A program made the position numbers and the translations under genes. DNA of 64,000 bases from Mya arenaria (lineage: Eukaryota > Mollusca > Bivalvia > Myida > Myidae), in assembly GCF_026914265.1 (NCBI RefSeq), contig NC_069136.1:26176701-26240700 (forward strand), in the 5' to 3' direction. The notes beneath the pieces were generated by a model. The model searched no databases. It was not told the DNA's origin and saw nothing but the letters and a program-made list of their open reading frames with translations. This document shows, in pieces, positions 46,285 through 60,135 of the stretch. Position 1 is the first letter of the stretch. Each line of letters opens with the position of its first letter.

Positions 46285-48360
46285 GTATATTCAATGCTTT
46301 GCAGACTATAAGAACGACATGTACTTTTCGTTGTTTTTGTTATTTTATTAAAAAATTAATAAACATGGGCGCATGTGCTTCGTCTCTTTATTACAGAAAA
46401 CCGTGTTCTATATTTATATACTGATATAAATGGGAACAGTTCATTTCAAAACCATTTAAGGTACATATACTTACAAATACGTTCGGATATGTTACTTCAG
46501 ATAAAACGAATATGCTCGGAGTTACAAGTCTATTCTAAAAAAGATAATTAATCTTATTTACATGACTCATTAAAGCTAAGAAACTATGATACATCTTAAA
46601 GGATTATCACTTAACTACTTGTACAAAGCATTGAATCGGAATTCAAGTATATTAAAACAGGTTTTGGTGGTTAATTTAACAATATCTGTATTGGAGAGTA
46701 AAAATATACACTTATGTACCTGCACGTATTATTTTATCATGCAAACTGATGTGTTTGTCTGAAGCCTACGAAATCTGTGATTTTATATATACAAAAGCTG
46801 TCATCTTTTAATGCTTCTTAACTGGTCTGGATCTACACAAACATTAATCAAAGGTAAACGATTTTCTTTATGGAATGCGTAAGGAGTGCATGCTGCTGGT
46901 AATCATTCCATAAATTGTGTTCAAATCGTACAGGCCATTAATTGCCTTTTCTATTTCCGTTGTCAACAAATGTTGCCGAAATCATTAGAAATAAAATAAG
47001 TGTAATAGGTTATTTATTTTCAATTTATACATTTTGTTTATTGGTTTACAGGTTCAGTTCATATATGCATATTACTTTAGAAAAAGAACGGTTTAAAAAA
47101 GTAAAACACAAGTTTAATTCTGTTACTTTACTGTTTAACGCTTAATGATGCGTTAAAAGTGAATGATTGGATGACTGGCTGTTTCCGTGTAATTACATGT
47201 GTTAACTATTATCGGCGAAACGAACTGCGAAATTATTCATTTATGAAAAATATTTCTTACTTATAACAAGATTATAAACGTGTATTCAGTAGCTAAAACC
47301 GTACAAAACATAAATGACTGGTGGGTCCTAAGATAATAACAGTAATCAAGTATTGTCTCATAAAAGAAATACCGTTTTATGCTCCTTTGTTTCATATTAA
47401 AGACGGTGTCCTTCATTATATTTTTAATTATATTTTTTAATTTTGATAAATTGAAACACTTCTTTCAATTGAGGTTACTATTATTTGGGCGTGAGAGTGA
47501 GTCTTTAAATGAGATCTTTTATCAGTAACTATTCAACTAAATTTGAAACACATGAAATGTCACAGAAGTCCTCTCTTGCTTAATGTCCAAACAAAGTCCA
47601 ATTCTAAGAATACTAAAATATGATTTTTGCATTACCAACCTACAAGTAATGCATGAAATATGTCTACCATATGCAAATGAATAGTCTTTAAATGCCAGAC
47701 CCTTTACTCATATCATGTATGTTTTAGTCGCTGAAAATAACTCATGGATACTTAATTGCCTTTATATAAGCGTAAGTAAGAGTTAACATTTTCAAAAATA
47801 GCATAATACTTGCGTCTTAGAGATACTTGTTTTTAAATGTTGACAATTAAACGTGTTGTAGCATGACTTTAAAACCGAGTATATAAGGATATATGTTCAT
47901 GCAAGTCTTGTTTTATTACTTTGGAACACACAGTAGTTAACTTTTAAATTGAAATGTGAAGAACACCATAAATATCTTGAAATGTCGATAGAATCTCTGA
48001 AAATGAAGCAGTGGGCGTGATTGTAGGCCAAGGGGAGTTTGTGTATTGTACAAGTATGTGCTTCTAGCTTCTATACCGACATAATGATATTTTTTCATAA
48101 CTTTGATATATGCATTTTCTCAACATTTAGGTTCTTAACTATGTGTAATCTTTATAAGAAAAATATTTTAGGTTTTCTTAATCATTACAGTATAGAATAT
48201 CGGTCACTAAGTGTGAGGGCCTAGACTCGAACCCAAACAATGACCTTTTTAAGCTTTATTTAACAGCTGAAAGTGATAAGATTAACTTAGTTGCAACCTT
48301 CAGACAATAAAAGTCAGAAACCGAAAACTGTTAACTAAAAATGGCCATTAAACGGTGCCA
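46285..48360. other. Intergenic stretch, no feature recognised
   Basis: AT-rich with short frames lacking splice-supported or family-like content. Confidence 0.5.
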
Positions 48361-48369
48361 ATATTAAGT

Positions 48370-48560
48370 ATCCAGTATACTATGTTTCCTAGATAAGCAA
48401 TAGTTCCACTCGGGATTAGGATTCGAAGCAGGGTCTCTTGCGAAACAACTATGCCGCACAACCGCATGGTGAGAATGACTCATTTTTATATTTTTATGGT
48501 AATTGCCCCATTGCATTATTGTCACTTTCAAGTGTCGTGGCACCAACCTCGCACTCACAT
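48370..48560 (-). repeat. Possible tRNA-derived SINE
   Basis: Minus-strand B-box-like GCTTCGAATCC with a tRNA-like stretch (GTTGTGCGGCATAGTTG) about 35 nt upstream. Weak. Confidence 0.3.
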
Positions 48561-49439
48561 CTAAGAGTCAATGTCAAAGTTTGTGAACTGATACATTTTC
48601 AATACTTATCCTTCCGGCCAGCTCTTCAGTGTAAAGCTTGTTTGAAAGCTTTGTGGTACTTCTGTGGGCCTGATCAAACCATTTCTTAAGAGCAGAAGGT
48701 GATGAGCCGAAATCTCCTTTGTTATGATTACATGTTATTTTGAGCAGACTGCAGACGCCGCACAATTCATCTCAGGATTTCTCATTTCGAGGCATATAGG
48801 TCTCAAACCCATGAGGCAGTGGACATAAATAATGGTTGATCTTCCTATTTTTATCGGTAATGTTTTCTATGAAAAATTATTGAATGAACTTTTTTATTTT
48901 ATTTTTTACAATTTCAATGCAATAGTTATGATGTTCAAATTGAAATGAATATTTCAAACCACGTTTTTATTAAAAGCCAAATAATTTCCTTAGGAAAGAT
49001 GAATCCGCCCGAAAAAGAATTTCAAAAGTATACACTGTCGAAGAATTCACTTTTCAAACGTTATTTGTGATATGATTTTCGAATTTTAAACAATACGACG
49101 AATAAACAGTTATTGTTGCTAAGACTAAAATGCACATGGGCGATATATAAGTTTCAAAAATAATCAGATCGCGTTGTCAGCCGATTAAATCTTCGATAAT
49201 AAAGTCAGGGTCCCAGATTACTGTGACGTCAGCTTTATCATGTACCATTTTCAGACCTCCGGTCCCAATTGCTCGATACATCTTAAGTCCCTTAAAACAG
49301 TATTAAGTTCAGCCGATTTTTTTGTTTGGTTTAATTTGTGCCATTTTACCCTTTTAAGCGTTTTGGGAATTCGAAAGGGAATTATCTGTATGCTTATCAC
49401 AATGAGCTATTTTTCGTTTAGATGATTGTATAAAAGTTT

Positions 49440-49690
49440 GCTAAAATAATATCATCAAAGTCCAAAATAATGGTAAAAAATCCAAATGTTGCGCTTCTTC
49501 AAATGTTGTATTGAAATCCATATATTTCAGTTCCAATGTGACACGCCTTCACTGTTTACTTATTGTACAATTAGCGCGAAATATCTTAATTAACTAATCA
49601 GTAAATTTCACTTTCTTCACTATGGTCATTTTAACACTGGTTCAGCCACACGTCAGAGACTTTCTGAATACATGCAATTGCGTTAATATA
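49440..49690. repeat. Dispersed repeat, copy 1
   Basis: Matches 62735-62985 over about 240 bp in the same orientation, with shared segments such as ATATTTCAGTTCCAA(T/C)GTGACA and AACACTGGTTCAGC. Class unknown. Confidence 0.75.
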
Positions 49691-51318
49691 TCAATGCACA
49701 ACTTTCGTCAATTTGAATTGAACTTATCAGATGTATTTAACAGGGTATTTATTTTTATTAAATCCATGGCGCGATCATGACTCTAAAAAGCGGCTGTATA
49801 AATAACTTTCATGTTTTTTAGTTTAGGGTTAAGGTCATCATTGTTCTTGTCAAATAGGCACTCAAAAAACACCGGCCCGTTTTAGTAGGGCATGCACATT
49901 AGATATAACATTTAAAGTAAGAAAACATTATGATTTTTAATGCAACAGTACACACATCCTCATAAAATTCTGATGAATAAGTGTTCAAAGTGCAATAACG
50001 GGGTTATAGCAGGTACAACCAAACATAGTTGTGACCTGCAGAATGTCTTTGTCTCACGAGCTAATTCAAATTTCGCGCATTTTCAACTTTATTTAGTAGC
50101 GGCGGGTTTGAATCAATGCTGAAACAGACCCAGACTACTACGTCCAGGAATGGGTTGTGAAAATGTGGTGACAAAATTCGCCGTCTGTAATATTGTGCAA
50201 ACAATGCATTTTGCACTTCTTGTTTTAACAATCAACCCAATAACAACCATTCTTTGCAAAAGTGTATATCGTAACATTGAAGATGACACTTATTGTCTGC
50301 TTGAATTGGATTCTTACAACCCCGGACCAAGCAATTGGTGTGCATCATAATATTACCTTGTACATACGTTCAAATTCCTATTACACTGCAATGTTCACAG
50401 TAGTACTGTAGGTCTATTTTGGACGTTATACACATATATTTGTCTTCCAGCACCTTGTTCTCGGATACAAGTGTCGGTCGATATCCGTCATAGGTTAGTA
50501 AAATTCAGAGTTAAATGGACTATCAGGCGTGTAAATATAGATAAACGAGTACTCGGCTGAATCCATATGATATTGACACAAAACAGACAACGTTGCAATA
50601 CGCATACTTGACTACCTGATGTTTATTTCAAAATACTTAATAAAGCACCTCAGAACGACCAGAATGAACCATATTGCACCGTGGTTTGCAAATGTTCCGT
50701 GGGGGGTGCAAGCACATTCATCAATAGAGGGCTAGCTACGCGCCTGACTATGGCTGTAAACCAAACACTAAGATATTCGTATTGGCATGCTTTTGAACGT
50801 GTGTTTGGTTTTACCTAAGATCAAGGCCTTCCCCTAGAAGACACGTGCAAGTATTGGTGGATGAGTGCGGGAGGCGGTGTTCACTCTTCCGTGCGTCATT
50901 TTTTTTTCAATTGAACAATTACATAAAATGATTGCTTTGTTGCCAAAAATTGCCCTGCCCAAGATGTCTCTCAATCACAAGGGCACGAATTTTGATAAGT
51001 TGTATGTAGCCTCATATTTTTGCTGTTAACTAACAAAAATCAAATAATATTCCTTTGGCCAAAGCATGCCTTGGCCTTAGTAAATAGCGTCTGAAGTAAT
51101 AAAAATAAAGAAGATTTCCTGAAACCGCAAGTCGCAGACCCTTGAGATAAAGTTTTTGAGCATGGTGTAATGGTACTTTACACAGTTTGTTCAAATTAAA
51201 GTTTTGCTCTCTAGACTGGCCCTGTTTGGTTCAAGGATTTCCATGTTCTTTTTTAGTCTTACATGTGTATTTTAAAAATCTTCTTTAAAATTTGGGCCGA
51301 ATGAACATGCACTGTCAC

Positions 51319-51442
51319 TCACACTCCAACCACAATCCCGTTAGGGACACTCAAGTGATCACTTGAGTTGAATGAATGGAGTGACACTCAAAAGATCTTT
51401 CTGTTTTCAAACGCCTCGCTTACACTCCATCTCATCAAATGA
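51319..51442 (+). repeat. Inverted repeat of about 123 bp, left arm
   Basis: ACACTCCAACCACAATCCCG, then AGGGACACTCAAGTGATCA, an internal GAGTGACACTCAA and an outer CGCCTCGCTTACACTCCAT. Complementary to 54182-54304 with scattered mismatches. CACTCCA occurs in inverse orientation at both ends of the arm, so the arm itself could be a small element. Confidence 0.75.
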
Positions 51443-51847
51443 CCAATTCAGTACAAATACATGTATGTTTTCATGATCATATCGGATTATCTGTTTCACT
51501 ATGGTGGTGTTTACAGTATTTAATGTTATCATATGTTTTGGATTGTGAACATTTAAAATAACAGTTCCAAAATTCGTTAAAATTCGTTTTCTGTTGTTGT
51601 TGTGTTTTTTTTTTTAAATATAACCGTTTTCAATAGTATCACGTGATATGGATATGTATTCGAATAGTGTAATATAGTATGCGTATGCAAGTGGTCTTAG
51701 AGTTTGAAAATAAATTAAGACTTTATAAAAAAGCACATTATATGGAAATAATAAACGAATGAATCTACTTTTTAAAGAAAATTTCATCTCGGACTGAAAG
51801 CAGATCAAAAATGTAGGGAGCCTATGATCGGATGATGATGACGGTAA

Positions 51848-51972
<125 letters not shown>

Positions 51973-52088
51973 GTAATAATATCATTATATGATAATATTA
52001 ATGATAAAATAAATCCAACTGAATGTAGGTTGGAAAATTCATATTATTTCTCTGACCAAGGTCTGAAATGAACATGTTGCGTAAAACC

Positions 52089-53298
52089 ATGTACGTGAAG
52101 TTAGCGGCTTAGAAGTTTGAGGCCTGGCGGCCCCGCTTCCTAGCGGCCTAACAATGTTTCGTATTTCAATATTTCAAACTTTTAATATGCGTTCTTTTCA
52201 ACAATGATCAATTCGATGTTTCTATTCAAAGGTCAACGTTCTTACGAACATATTAGCATATTTCCTTATTTTTTAGGCTGCTGGATTGAGTGGTATCAGA
52301 ATTTTAGACCGCTAGGCCACCAGGCCGTCAGGCCCCAAGATTTACGCTGCTATGGCGCTGGATTGCTCGATCAAGTTTTTGAAACAAATGTTAATAATCG
52401 CTCCAGAGTATTGCATTTTGCATAAAAAACCCAATGGTTTTAGCATTGTTTTAGAAAAAAAAACTAATATAAAAATGTTTTGAATAAGAAATAATATAAG
52501 GCCGCTATTATAATATAATTGGAAATAAAACATTGATTTATCATTAGTTTCCAATTAAACACATGCACAATTTCTTTGAGATAGAGAACAAATTTAGGAC
52601 GTTAGGATGTCAACTTAACGCCGCTAGGCCGCAAGGCTGCAAGGCCGCTAATTTACGTCGCTTGGCCGCTTACCTCACGCCGCTATGCCGCTTAATTCAC
52701 GTACATGATGCTGCCTTTTATTGCAGCCATCGATGAATTGCATCCATCAAGTGTGCTGAGCGTTTGAGATCAGCACAAAAAAACAACAACAGATATGTGA
52801 TTTTTGCATCCTTTTTAAAAATTGATTTTTTATGAAGTCCACGTTATTGAATCAAAATGTACTTCAATGGATTATCCCGGTCTCTTGAATATTATCTGGG
52901 AACGAGCGGCCTTGCGGAGTGAAGTTGGTGGCCTAACGTCCTACTTCTCTACTTCAATGCAATTGAACATTCGTTTCATTTTATGAAAACAATGATTAGT
53001 CTAAGCATATGTATTCAGAGATTAACACAAATCATTTTATATGTGTTTGCTTCTTAAACAATACTTGTTTACGAAACAATCAACACTCTAAAGCGAGTAT
53101 AAAACAAATTTGACCACCAATCCATTTAGGGAAAATGCCGGTATTCGCTTAAGGATATTGATTTGTGAATAGGAACATAAGATTAATTATTGTTTTAGAA
53201 GAAAGCGCATATATAATGTTTTGAATTAGGAAGCAGTTTTAGGTGGCCGCTTACTTCACGCCGTTTGGCCGACATGCCGATAGGCCGCTAACGTACAT
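52089..53298. repeat. Repeat unit with GGCCGCTA-type arrays
   Basis: Clusters of GGCCGC, CTAGGCCGC and TTAGCGGC at 52100-52155, 52300-52345, 52615-52695, 52905-52945 and 53235-53290. The outermost clusters are inverted: ATGTACGTGAAGTTAGCGGC on the left, complement AATGTACGTTAGCGGCCTAT on the right. The high local GC stands out from AT-rich surroundings. Possibly one element with inverted ends. Confidence 0.6.
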
Positions 53299-53395
53299 TC
53301 ATTTGCAGCTTTGATGTTTTACGCAACATTTTTATTACAGAGCGTGGTCAGGGCATTGATATGTCTTTCCCAAAAAACAGTCAGTTGGATTATTA

Positions 53396-53422
53396 TTAGT
53401 AGTAGTAGTATTAGTAGTAGTA

Positions 53423-53483
<61 letters not shown>

Positions 53484-53632
53484 CGCTCTTCTTCTTCTTG
53501 TTCTTCTTGTTCTTCTTGTTGTTCTTCTTGTTCTTGTTCTTGTTCTTCTTCTTCTTGTTCTTCTTGTTCTTCTTCTTCTTCTTCTTCTTCTTCTTCTTCT
53601 TCTCCTTCTTCTTCTTCTCTGCTTCTTCTAAT

Positions 53633-53719
<87 letters not shown>

Positions 53720-53720
53720 A
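53396..53720. repeat. (ATT)n-(TTC)n-(ATT)n compound microsatellite
   Basis: ATT/AGT tract (53396-53480), TTC/TTG tract (53484-53622), ATT tract (53638-53720). The open frames here are homopolymer artefacts. Confidence 0.97.
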
Positions 53721-54181
53721 AAAAAATCCTACATCACTTGAGTTGTTATTCACTCCGATGTGTTATTTTCACACCCGAAGCCGATTCATTCGCTAATTCT
53801 GTCCATGTGTTTTCGACTTAACGTTTAGTATTTTTAAACGCTAAAAAACTGTTTTTGCAAACAAACAAAAAATAAATTTATACACGAAAACACATTAATT
53901 AACGTGATACATTGCATAACGGCTACATATTAAAACACACACACACACACACGTGCATTTCAATGCGTTTTGCATCTTTTTGTGTATTTCCAAAATGTGT
54001 ATTCAAGCGATTGTTTTAAAATATTAATTTCAAATTATAATAGTAAGTGTCTTTTATTTGACAACATTTATAACAATAAGGTACCCAAATCTTATATAAA
54101 CATATTTTTTTATGTTTACTGAAAACACCACCATAATCCGAAATGATCATGAACAAGTACATGTATTTGTTATTGTATTGG

Positions 54182-54304
54182 TGACTTGATGAAGTGGAGT
54201 GTTAGTGAGGCGTGTGATTACGAACATATCTCTTGAGTGTCATCCCCCTTGTACCACTAAAGTCACTTCAGTGTCCCTTGCGGGAATGTGGTTGGAGTGT
54301 TAGC
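54182..54304 (-). repeat. Inverted repeat of about 123 bp, right arm
   Basis: Complement of the 51319-51442 arm. Together they enclose about 2.7 kb. Confidence 0.75.
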
Positions 54305-56036
54305 GTAAGCGGCTGTTCTGAATGTGTCCCTTAGTTCCCGAATAATGAACATAGCAATACATAAGATAGTTTGACAAAATATATTTTAGTTTTCCATTGC
54401 AAAAAGACAGCAAACAAGCTGTTTAAGTTTATTTTCTGCAAACATTCAATTTCTTGCTTGTAATACCATCCGCATACAGGACAATCATATTTTGTATTTC
54501 AAAGGTACATGTAATGCTATTTACATTCATGCATAAGAAACATGATGAGTCCTAGAATGGAGAACTACATAGTTTATTAATCTTCGTGAATATTCATTTC
54601 AAGCTTAATAATTTGATGTCTATCGTTCAAATACAAAATTAAATGTTTTAAGGACTTATAGCTAAAAATTATATATTTTAATTGATGCTTAAGAACTTCG
54701 TGATTAACCTATTCAAATACTATGATATTTTCATCCGGATGGGAAATCAATTGTCTGCATTCGAAAGGATTATTGGAGTTGTTTTGGTCATGTAATCAGA
54801 CATTGGATTAGTATTCATTCTCATTCATCAGAGGTTTGATAACGGTTTTTCTAACGCATAGCATCATCACTTGGGTAAAGAGATTAGGTTGTTAAAGCTG
54901 ATAAACAAACACTGTTATTGATATCTACTGTATAAACATACACTTCGCCATTTTCCCCCAATCCTTAAGATGCTGGTACAGATAAGTTGATACATTTAGC
55001 AGTTAGTTTCCTGCTTCGAGTTTCCAGCCTATCTGTTTTACACATAAGCATTACAAATTAAAGTGAAGTCAGCCATCATTAGGGTGTTATTGCATATTAG
55101 ATATAACAATCGAGAATATTATGTTGTATTTATATTGATTAACTATTATATTAGAAAAAAGTGGTCTAATTGAATGCATTAGAATATTGCTAAAACTAAT
55201 CGGGTATGGTTTTAATTAAGTGCACAGATATTTGTTCACAAATCGAATCGTAAAATCAATGTGTTCAAAATCAAGTTTTGCATGCATATTATATTTTATT
55301 TTTTACATACATATATAGTTCATTTGTAATGATATTTCTTGATTTAAGATGTAGAAATGCCCCCTAACAAGTCGTACAGTTGAACAACAAGATTTTCAAA
55401 ACTATATGCATAGCTTAATTTAAAAGCTGACTTTTGTATCAGAAATAAAATAATCATGCATTTGATTCGATTACATTTTATAAGTTAATACGTTTCTAGT
55501 TTTTTTTAATTAAATTAAACATGCAGTTTAATTGGGCAGCAGCCCCTGCACCTTTTATTTCACAAGCATAATTTATTGTCTTAAAGGAAGCCAACCGTCT
55601 GAATTTATCATTTTGTATTGATTTAACTTAATTATATCAGGAAAAAAAAATCTTTAAACCTCAATCTGAGCTGAAGGTTTAGGGGGTACAAGCGCCACAT
55701 GAAACAATAGGCCCCATTTTGATCAAGTGATGATAACTGGTACAAATGAAAAAGATGATAACTACAACCAGAAGCCAATCACTAGATTGGATAAGTCGAA
55801 ATAAAAAGTATAACCAAGTTATTAGCATATAATATCATCGTAGGAGCCAGTTAGACAAAAATGACTTAGACTGTTGAATGGTGAATTGCTAAATAACATG
55901 TGAATATTAGATATATACATACTAAAGTTGTCTACGCCTATACCCTTTTTCAGAAATAGCGATATGGGCAACGGTGTAAATTTATCCTTTACATAATTAA
56001 ACGAAATAGGTATATATGCAAATTTTAAGATTGAAA
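54305..56036. other. Intergenic stretch
   Basis: Apart from 54361-54417, which is shared with 62999-63055, nothing is recognised. Confidence 0.5.
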
Positions 56037-56482
56037 CTACTAGATGGAGGTGATGTGACGCACAAAGACCGGGTACTGGTACGTAGGGAACATATAGGGC
56101 TACCATCTGATACCAGCCAATAAGGGCCAGCTTTGAGTCAAGTTGACTAGTAATAAGTCTTAATGTCAGGAACCGCGGAATTTGCTATTATACGCGAGTA
56201 TGTGGACTCTGGGCTGGGAGGATAATAAGTGCGCAATGTGACTTCCGGAAACTGGATACAGGCAGGAAGGTGACATTTAGTTTACCATCCGGACCCGAAC
56301 CAATAAGGGAGGATCGGGTAGGTCTACTCAAAATGACTTTAAGTGTCAAGGACCACAGAGTTTTCCTTTATAAGCCAGGGTGTGGATTTTTGTTGGGGGT
56401 AAATACTACTAGATGTGGTGGTGTGACGGCTAAAGACTGGGTACCGGTACGTATGGGACATCTAGGGCTAATACTTGGTATA
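56037..56482. repeat. Tandem satellite, unit about 183 bp, about 2.5 copies
   Basis: Aligned landmarks recur at about 182-185 bp: ACCATCTGATACC / ACCATCCGGACCC followed by CCAATAAGGG, and TAATGTCAGGAACC / TAAGTGTCAAGGACC; a third partial unit starts near 56405 (CTACTAGATGTGGTGG). Copies are diverged (about 70-80% by eye). Confidence 0.75.
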
Positions 56483-59400
56483 AAAGAATAATGGCACCCA
56501 AAGGCACCGTGTCCTGGCTTATTCGCTCAAAGTATTGGTTAAACATTTACCAATTGAAACAATCGCATTTGTGCAAATGTGAAGAACTAGAAATGCCTCT
56601 TAAACTAGTTAGAAGATGGTTGTTATTAGTATGATAAAATATGGAGGAAACGCCATAATAGTAGTACATTATAACCTCCAGTACGCCTGGTGTGATTTTG
56701 ACGTCCGTATAGGAAGTAATTATTAAACAGCGACCCCTTATGAGTACGCTCTGCTATATTTGGTTACCCACTTCGTTGTAGGAAATGTAAACATTGTTAT
56801 GCGGACGATATAATTTTATTTAAACAGCATTTTATAGCGCCTATAGTGGGTTCAATCTAAATAAGCTTTAAACATTTAAATGCAAATAAATAAACATATA
56901 TTTGAAGCGTCCATACATTGAAATTCTTATTATGAAGTTAATGATTAAGTCAAATGTATTAGACAAAGAATAGGGAAACCATATATTTTATTTACAAGAA
57001 AAAGCAAAAAAAAGAAAAAGTAATAAGTTCAAGTTATATTTCAAAATACATATACATTTATAAAGATACATATAACAGCAAATTCACTTTAATTAGCAAA
57101 AAAAAAAAATGATTTCGAATGCCATAAATCATAAAAAGTGAACTTGCATAATATAACTTTCATACTTATATTCAGTGCATTTTAATGGGGTTGTATATTG
57201 ATTTATCGGTTAAGACTTTATACATCTCAGGGTGTTTACATAGATTTCTTTATAAGAAGATGCATACCGCATTAGCGGATACGGTTGTTGATTAGTCAGT
57301 CCTGTTATCTCGACTCCACCTACTGTCTGGTGATCGGCATTTTCACAATCAGCTGGGTTTAATCGTTTATAACTCAAATATTTCACATTGTATAATTTGA
57401 AGCCTTGATGAAAGCATAACAGTTAGATGGCATTATTTTGTATTGGTTAATTCATTATTGATTGTGATCGTTTCTGACCGAAAAGGTTTGGGAAGTCAAA
57501 TTTATATGATTTAAAGAAAAAATGCACTGCCTCTTCCTAACAAGATGTCACAGAGAACACTGACTATTATTAAAAAGAACAGAAAACATGAATGTACCAA
57601 CAACCAGCCATAAAGTATACGTCTAAGACGGAAAATTACACAAACCTTCAAAGAATTGGCTGGCTCCAGTTGTTTTGCGCAGTCAAATAAAATGTTCCTT
57701 AAAAAATGTCAGGCAGCAAAAACAAACAATAGTGGGGAAGGTGTGCGTTTTCATTAATATCTCATATTGAAATAAGAAATTGTCAGTAATATAATGAAAT
57801 ATAATGAGATAAATAAGACTTATGTGTGATACAGGGCAGTATTATTACGTTACTAAAAATGCAGATTTTGCCTTGATGTATTTTTAGGCAACATGCAGAA
57901 ACCCTCCCAAAGCAGGGAATGTAGTTAGTGAGAAGTATGCCACAAAACATGTTTTGCATATTTCTTTATAAGACTTATTGCTATGTTTCTTAAATGTTGT
58001 ATGAAAAATGATTTTAGCAAGAGATAAATCAGAAGTGATCATAAAGCTTTAACGTCACTAAAAGCCAGAACACAAGAAGAGACGCCACGAAAAAGGTGGA
58101 AATATATTGACACCTAAGACTACATATACATCGTAACCAAAATAAGATTGATGTTGTTTTATTCTTATACAGACTAAACGAATTACATCTGTATTTTGCA
58201 TGTACTTTGAATAGCATTTTTGTAATATTTTGTTCGAAATTATCCTTTTTTTATACGCCATAGCGTTTTTTTTTTGTACGCATTTATACTGGACTTACTT
58301 GTACTGCTGTAATAAATAATTTGTTGATTAAAGTGTAATTAATCATTTTTAAAAGAATCATATGACTTGGTGTTTAAGCTATTCAAAATCTTTGCATAAA
58401 TAAACTTATTTCAGCACTAATGTACGTGATAAATAATAAAGACCTTTTATCTAATCGAGCTACTATTTTCTTTTTGTCTTATAATTATGCTAATGTGTTG
58501 AGATATATATTTCTTTGTAAACCAAAATAATTATCAGTCTTCGCTATTTCTAGAAATGTTCATTACTATAAAGCTAAGACTATAATTTTGACACTCGTTA
58601 TCCTCCTTGCATGTTCAACTTATAGTGTTAATAGGCCGAACGGACGCGCTTACGCAAACACTGTCGCACCCACGCACGTACGTCTCTACACGGACCCGCC
58701 TGTTAGGTTTACTCATATCTTAGGCCAGATTTTTTTTGAATTTACGTTTTACGGGAGCGTCGTACCTAAATATTGCAAAAAACAAATAAGAAAAAGATTC
58801 AAACTCCTAACTTTATTTTTTTTCCGCCGCCCGTTTTTTTTTATCTCCGATAGAAAATAAAATTTAGTGGGTTTTTTTTTCTTCAACTTATTGCTAATTC
58901 CACAACAACAACAAATTATCGCACACAATTTCCAAGATGGCGGAAGCCGGCGCTTCTTGCTTATGATGTTAACTGAAATGTGTTTCATTGTTTTGTGATA
59001 TCACATGCATATTATATGAGATGATAAAAAAAAAACTTGAAACCTGCTTATTATCATCATCTAAAGGATTGCAAGGAAAGTGGCCGCCTTTACGAAATTT
59101 TAAAGTGGATTTAGTTTGAAGACTGTTGTTTGTAATTTTGTGATATTTATACCAAAGCTTAAGATCTCTAAAATATTTCTGTGTGTAGACCTGTTTACAC
59201 GGGGATACACTGAGAATTGTAATTTGCTGTACATGTTCCGACTACAGAAAAAGACGAGAATGTGACATTGGATTTAGCTTGTTTGTCTAAAGACAATTAA
59301 GTTATACCAACATATCGCATACCATTTTAATGGGCATTGGCTCCTCTTTTCATGTCACTCATTTTAAATTGGATTGTTTGTATGTTGATTAAGAAACTAA

Positions 59401-59819
59401 AATAAATGGACTCTACTGTGGAATCTGGTAAGTTTGAGTTACATACCTTGTTTCTTTTCTTGTATATCAAAGTCATTAAATTTGTTCAGATGTGTTGTTT
59501 ATCTCAATATATGTACCCACAATGATATTAATCAATATTTTAGACACAAACAATATGCCAGTTGCCTTATGTTTTGCCGGTGCAGTTTCAGTGACTATAA
59601 AAAACACGACAAAAGTATATATGCTCATATTAAAATCATGCATATATAATAATTATGTGAAATTTTATTTAAAAATGCAGTGTTAAATACGGAGTTACAG
59701 TTGAAGAATATATTTACATGTGGTGTGAATCAGTTGACTTGTGGCGTTTAGGGAGTAAATTGAATATCCAAAATTAATGTTGAAATAAGTTCCTTAAACA
59801 TGCATTATGCACCAGGTTA
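56483..59819. other. Intergenic stretch, no gene recognised
   Basis: AT-rich; only short frames. Contains a YY1-like site at 58933. No supported exons. Confidence 0.5.
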
Positions 59820-60135
59820 TGCACCAGTCAATTGTAACCACGGCCCCTAGGTCCGGGGGTATAAAGGGGATAATGAGAGAAATGAGTGGTTATTTACCTT
59901 CCAGGTGGCCCCGCAGTGCTGAGAGAATGCGGTGGTTTTGATTTTGCGCCGAAAATAGTGGGGAATTGGCCTTACCTCAGGGTGCAGGGGAATTGGCGTG
60001 GATTTGACCAGTAGACTGTCGTCTTTCTCTACGCAGGACAGGGTTTTACCAAGGATTAGCTGGACTGAAAGTCAAAGTCTCCGCTAATCTCAAGACCTGG
60101 GTTGGGGGAGGGGAGGGTTACAATTCAATGGTGCA
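59820..60135. mobile_element. GC-rich short inverted-repeat element, copy B
   Basis: Same family as 8521-8844, in the opposite orientation. Left end TGCACCAGTCAATTGTAACC, right end complement TGCACCATTGAATTGTAACC. Left flank is TTA, right flank TGA, so the target duplication has decayed. Confidence 0.85.

Noticed and set aside
53311-53821. Poly-Ile, poly-Leu, poly-Phe and poly-Glu frames
   Set aside because: Trinucleotide microsatellite artefacts.
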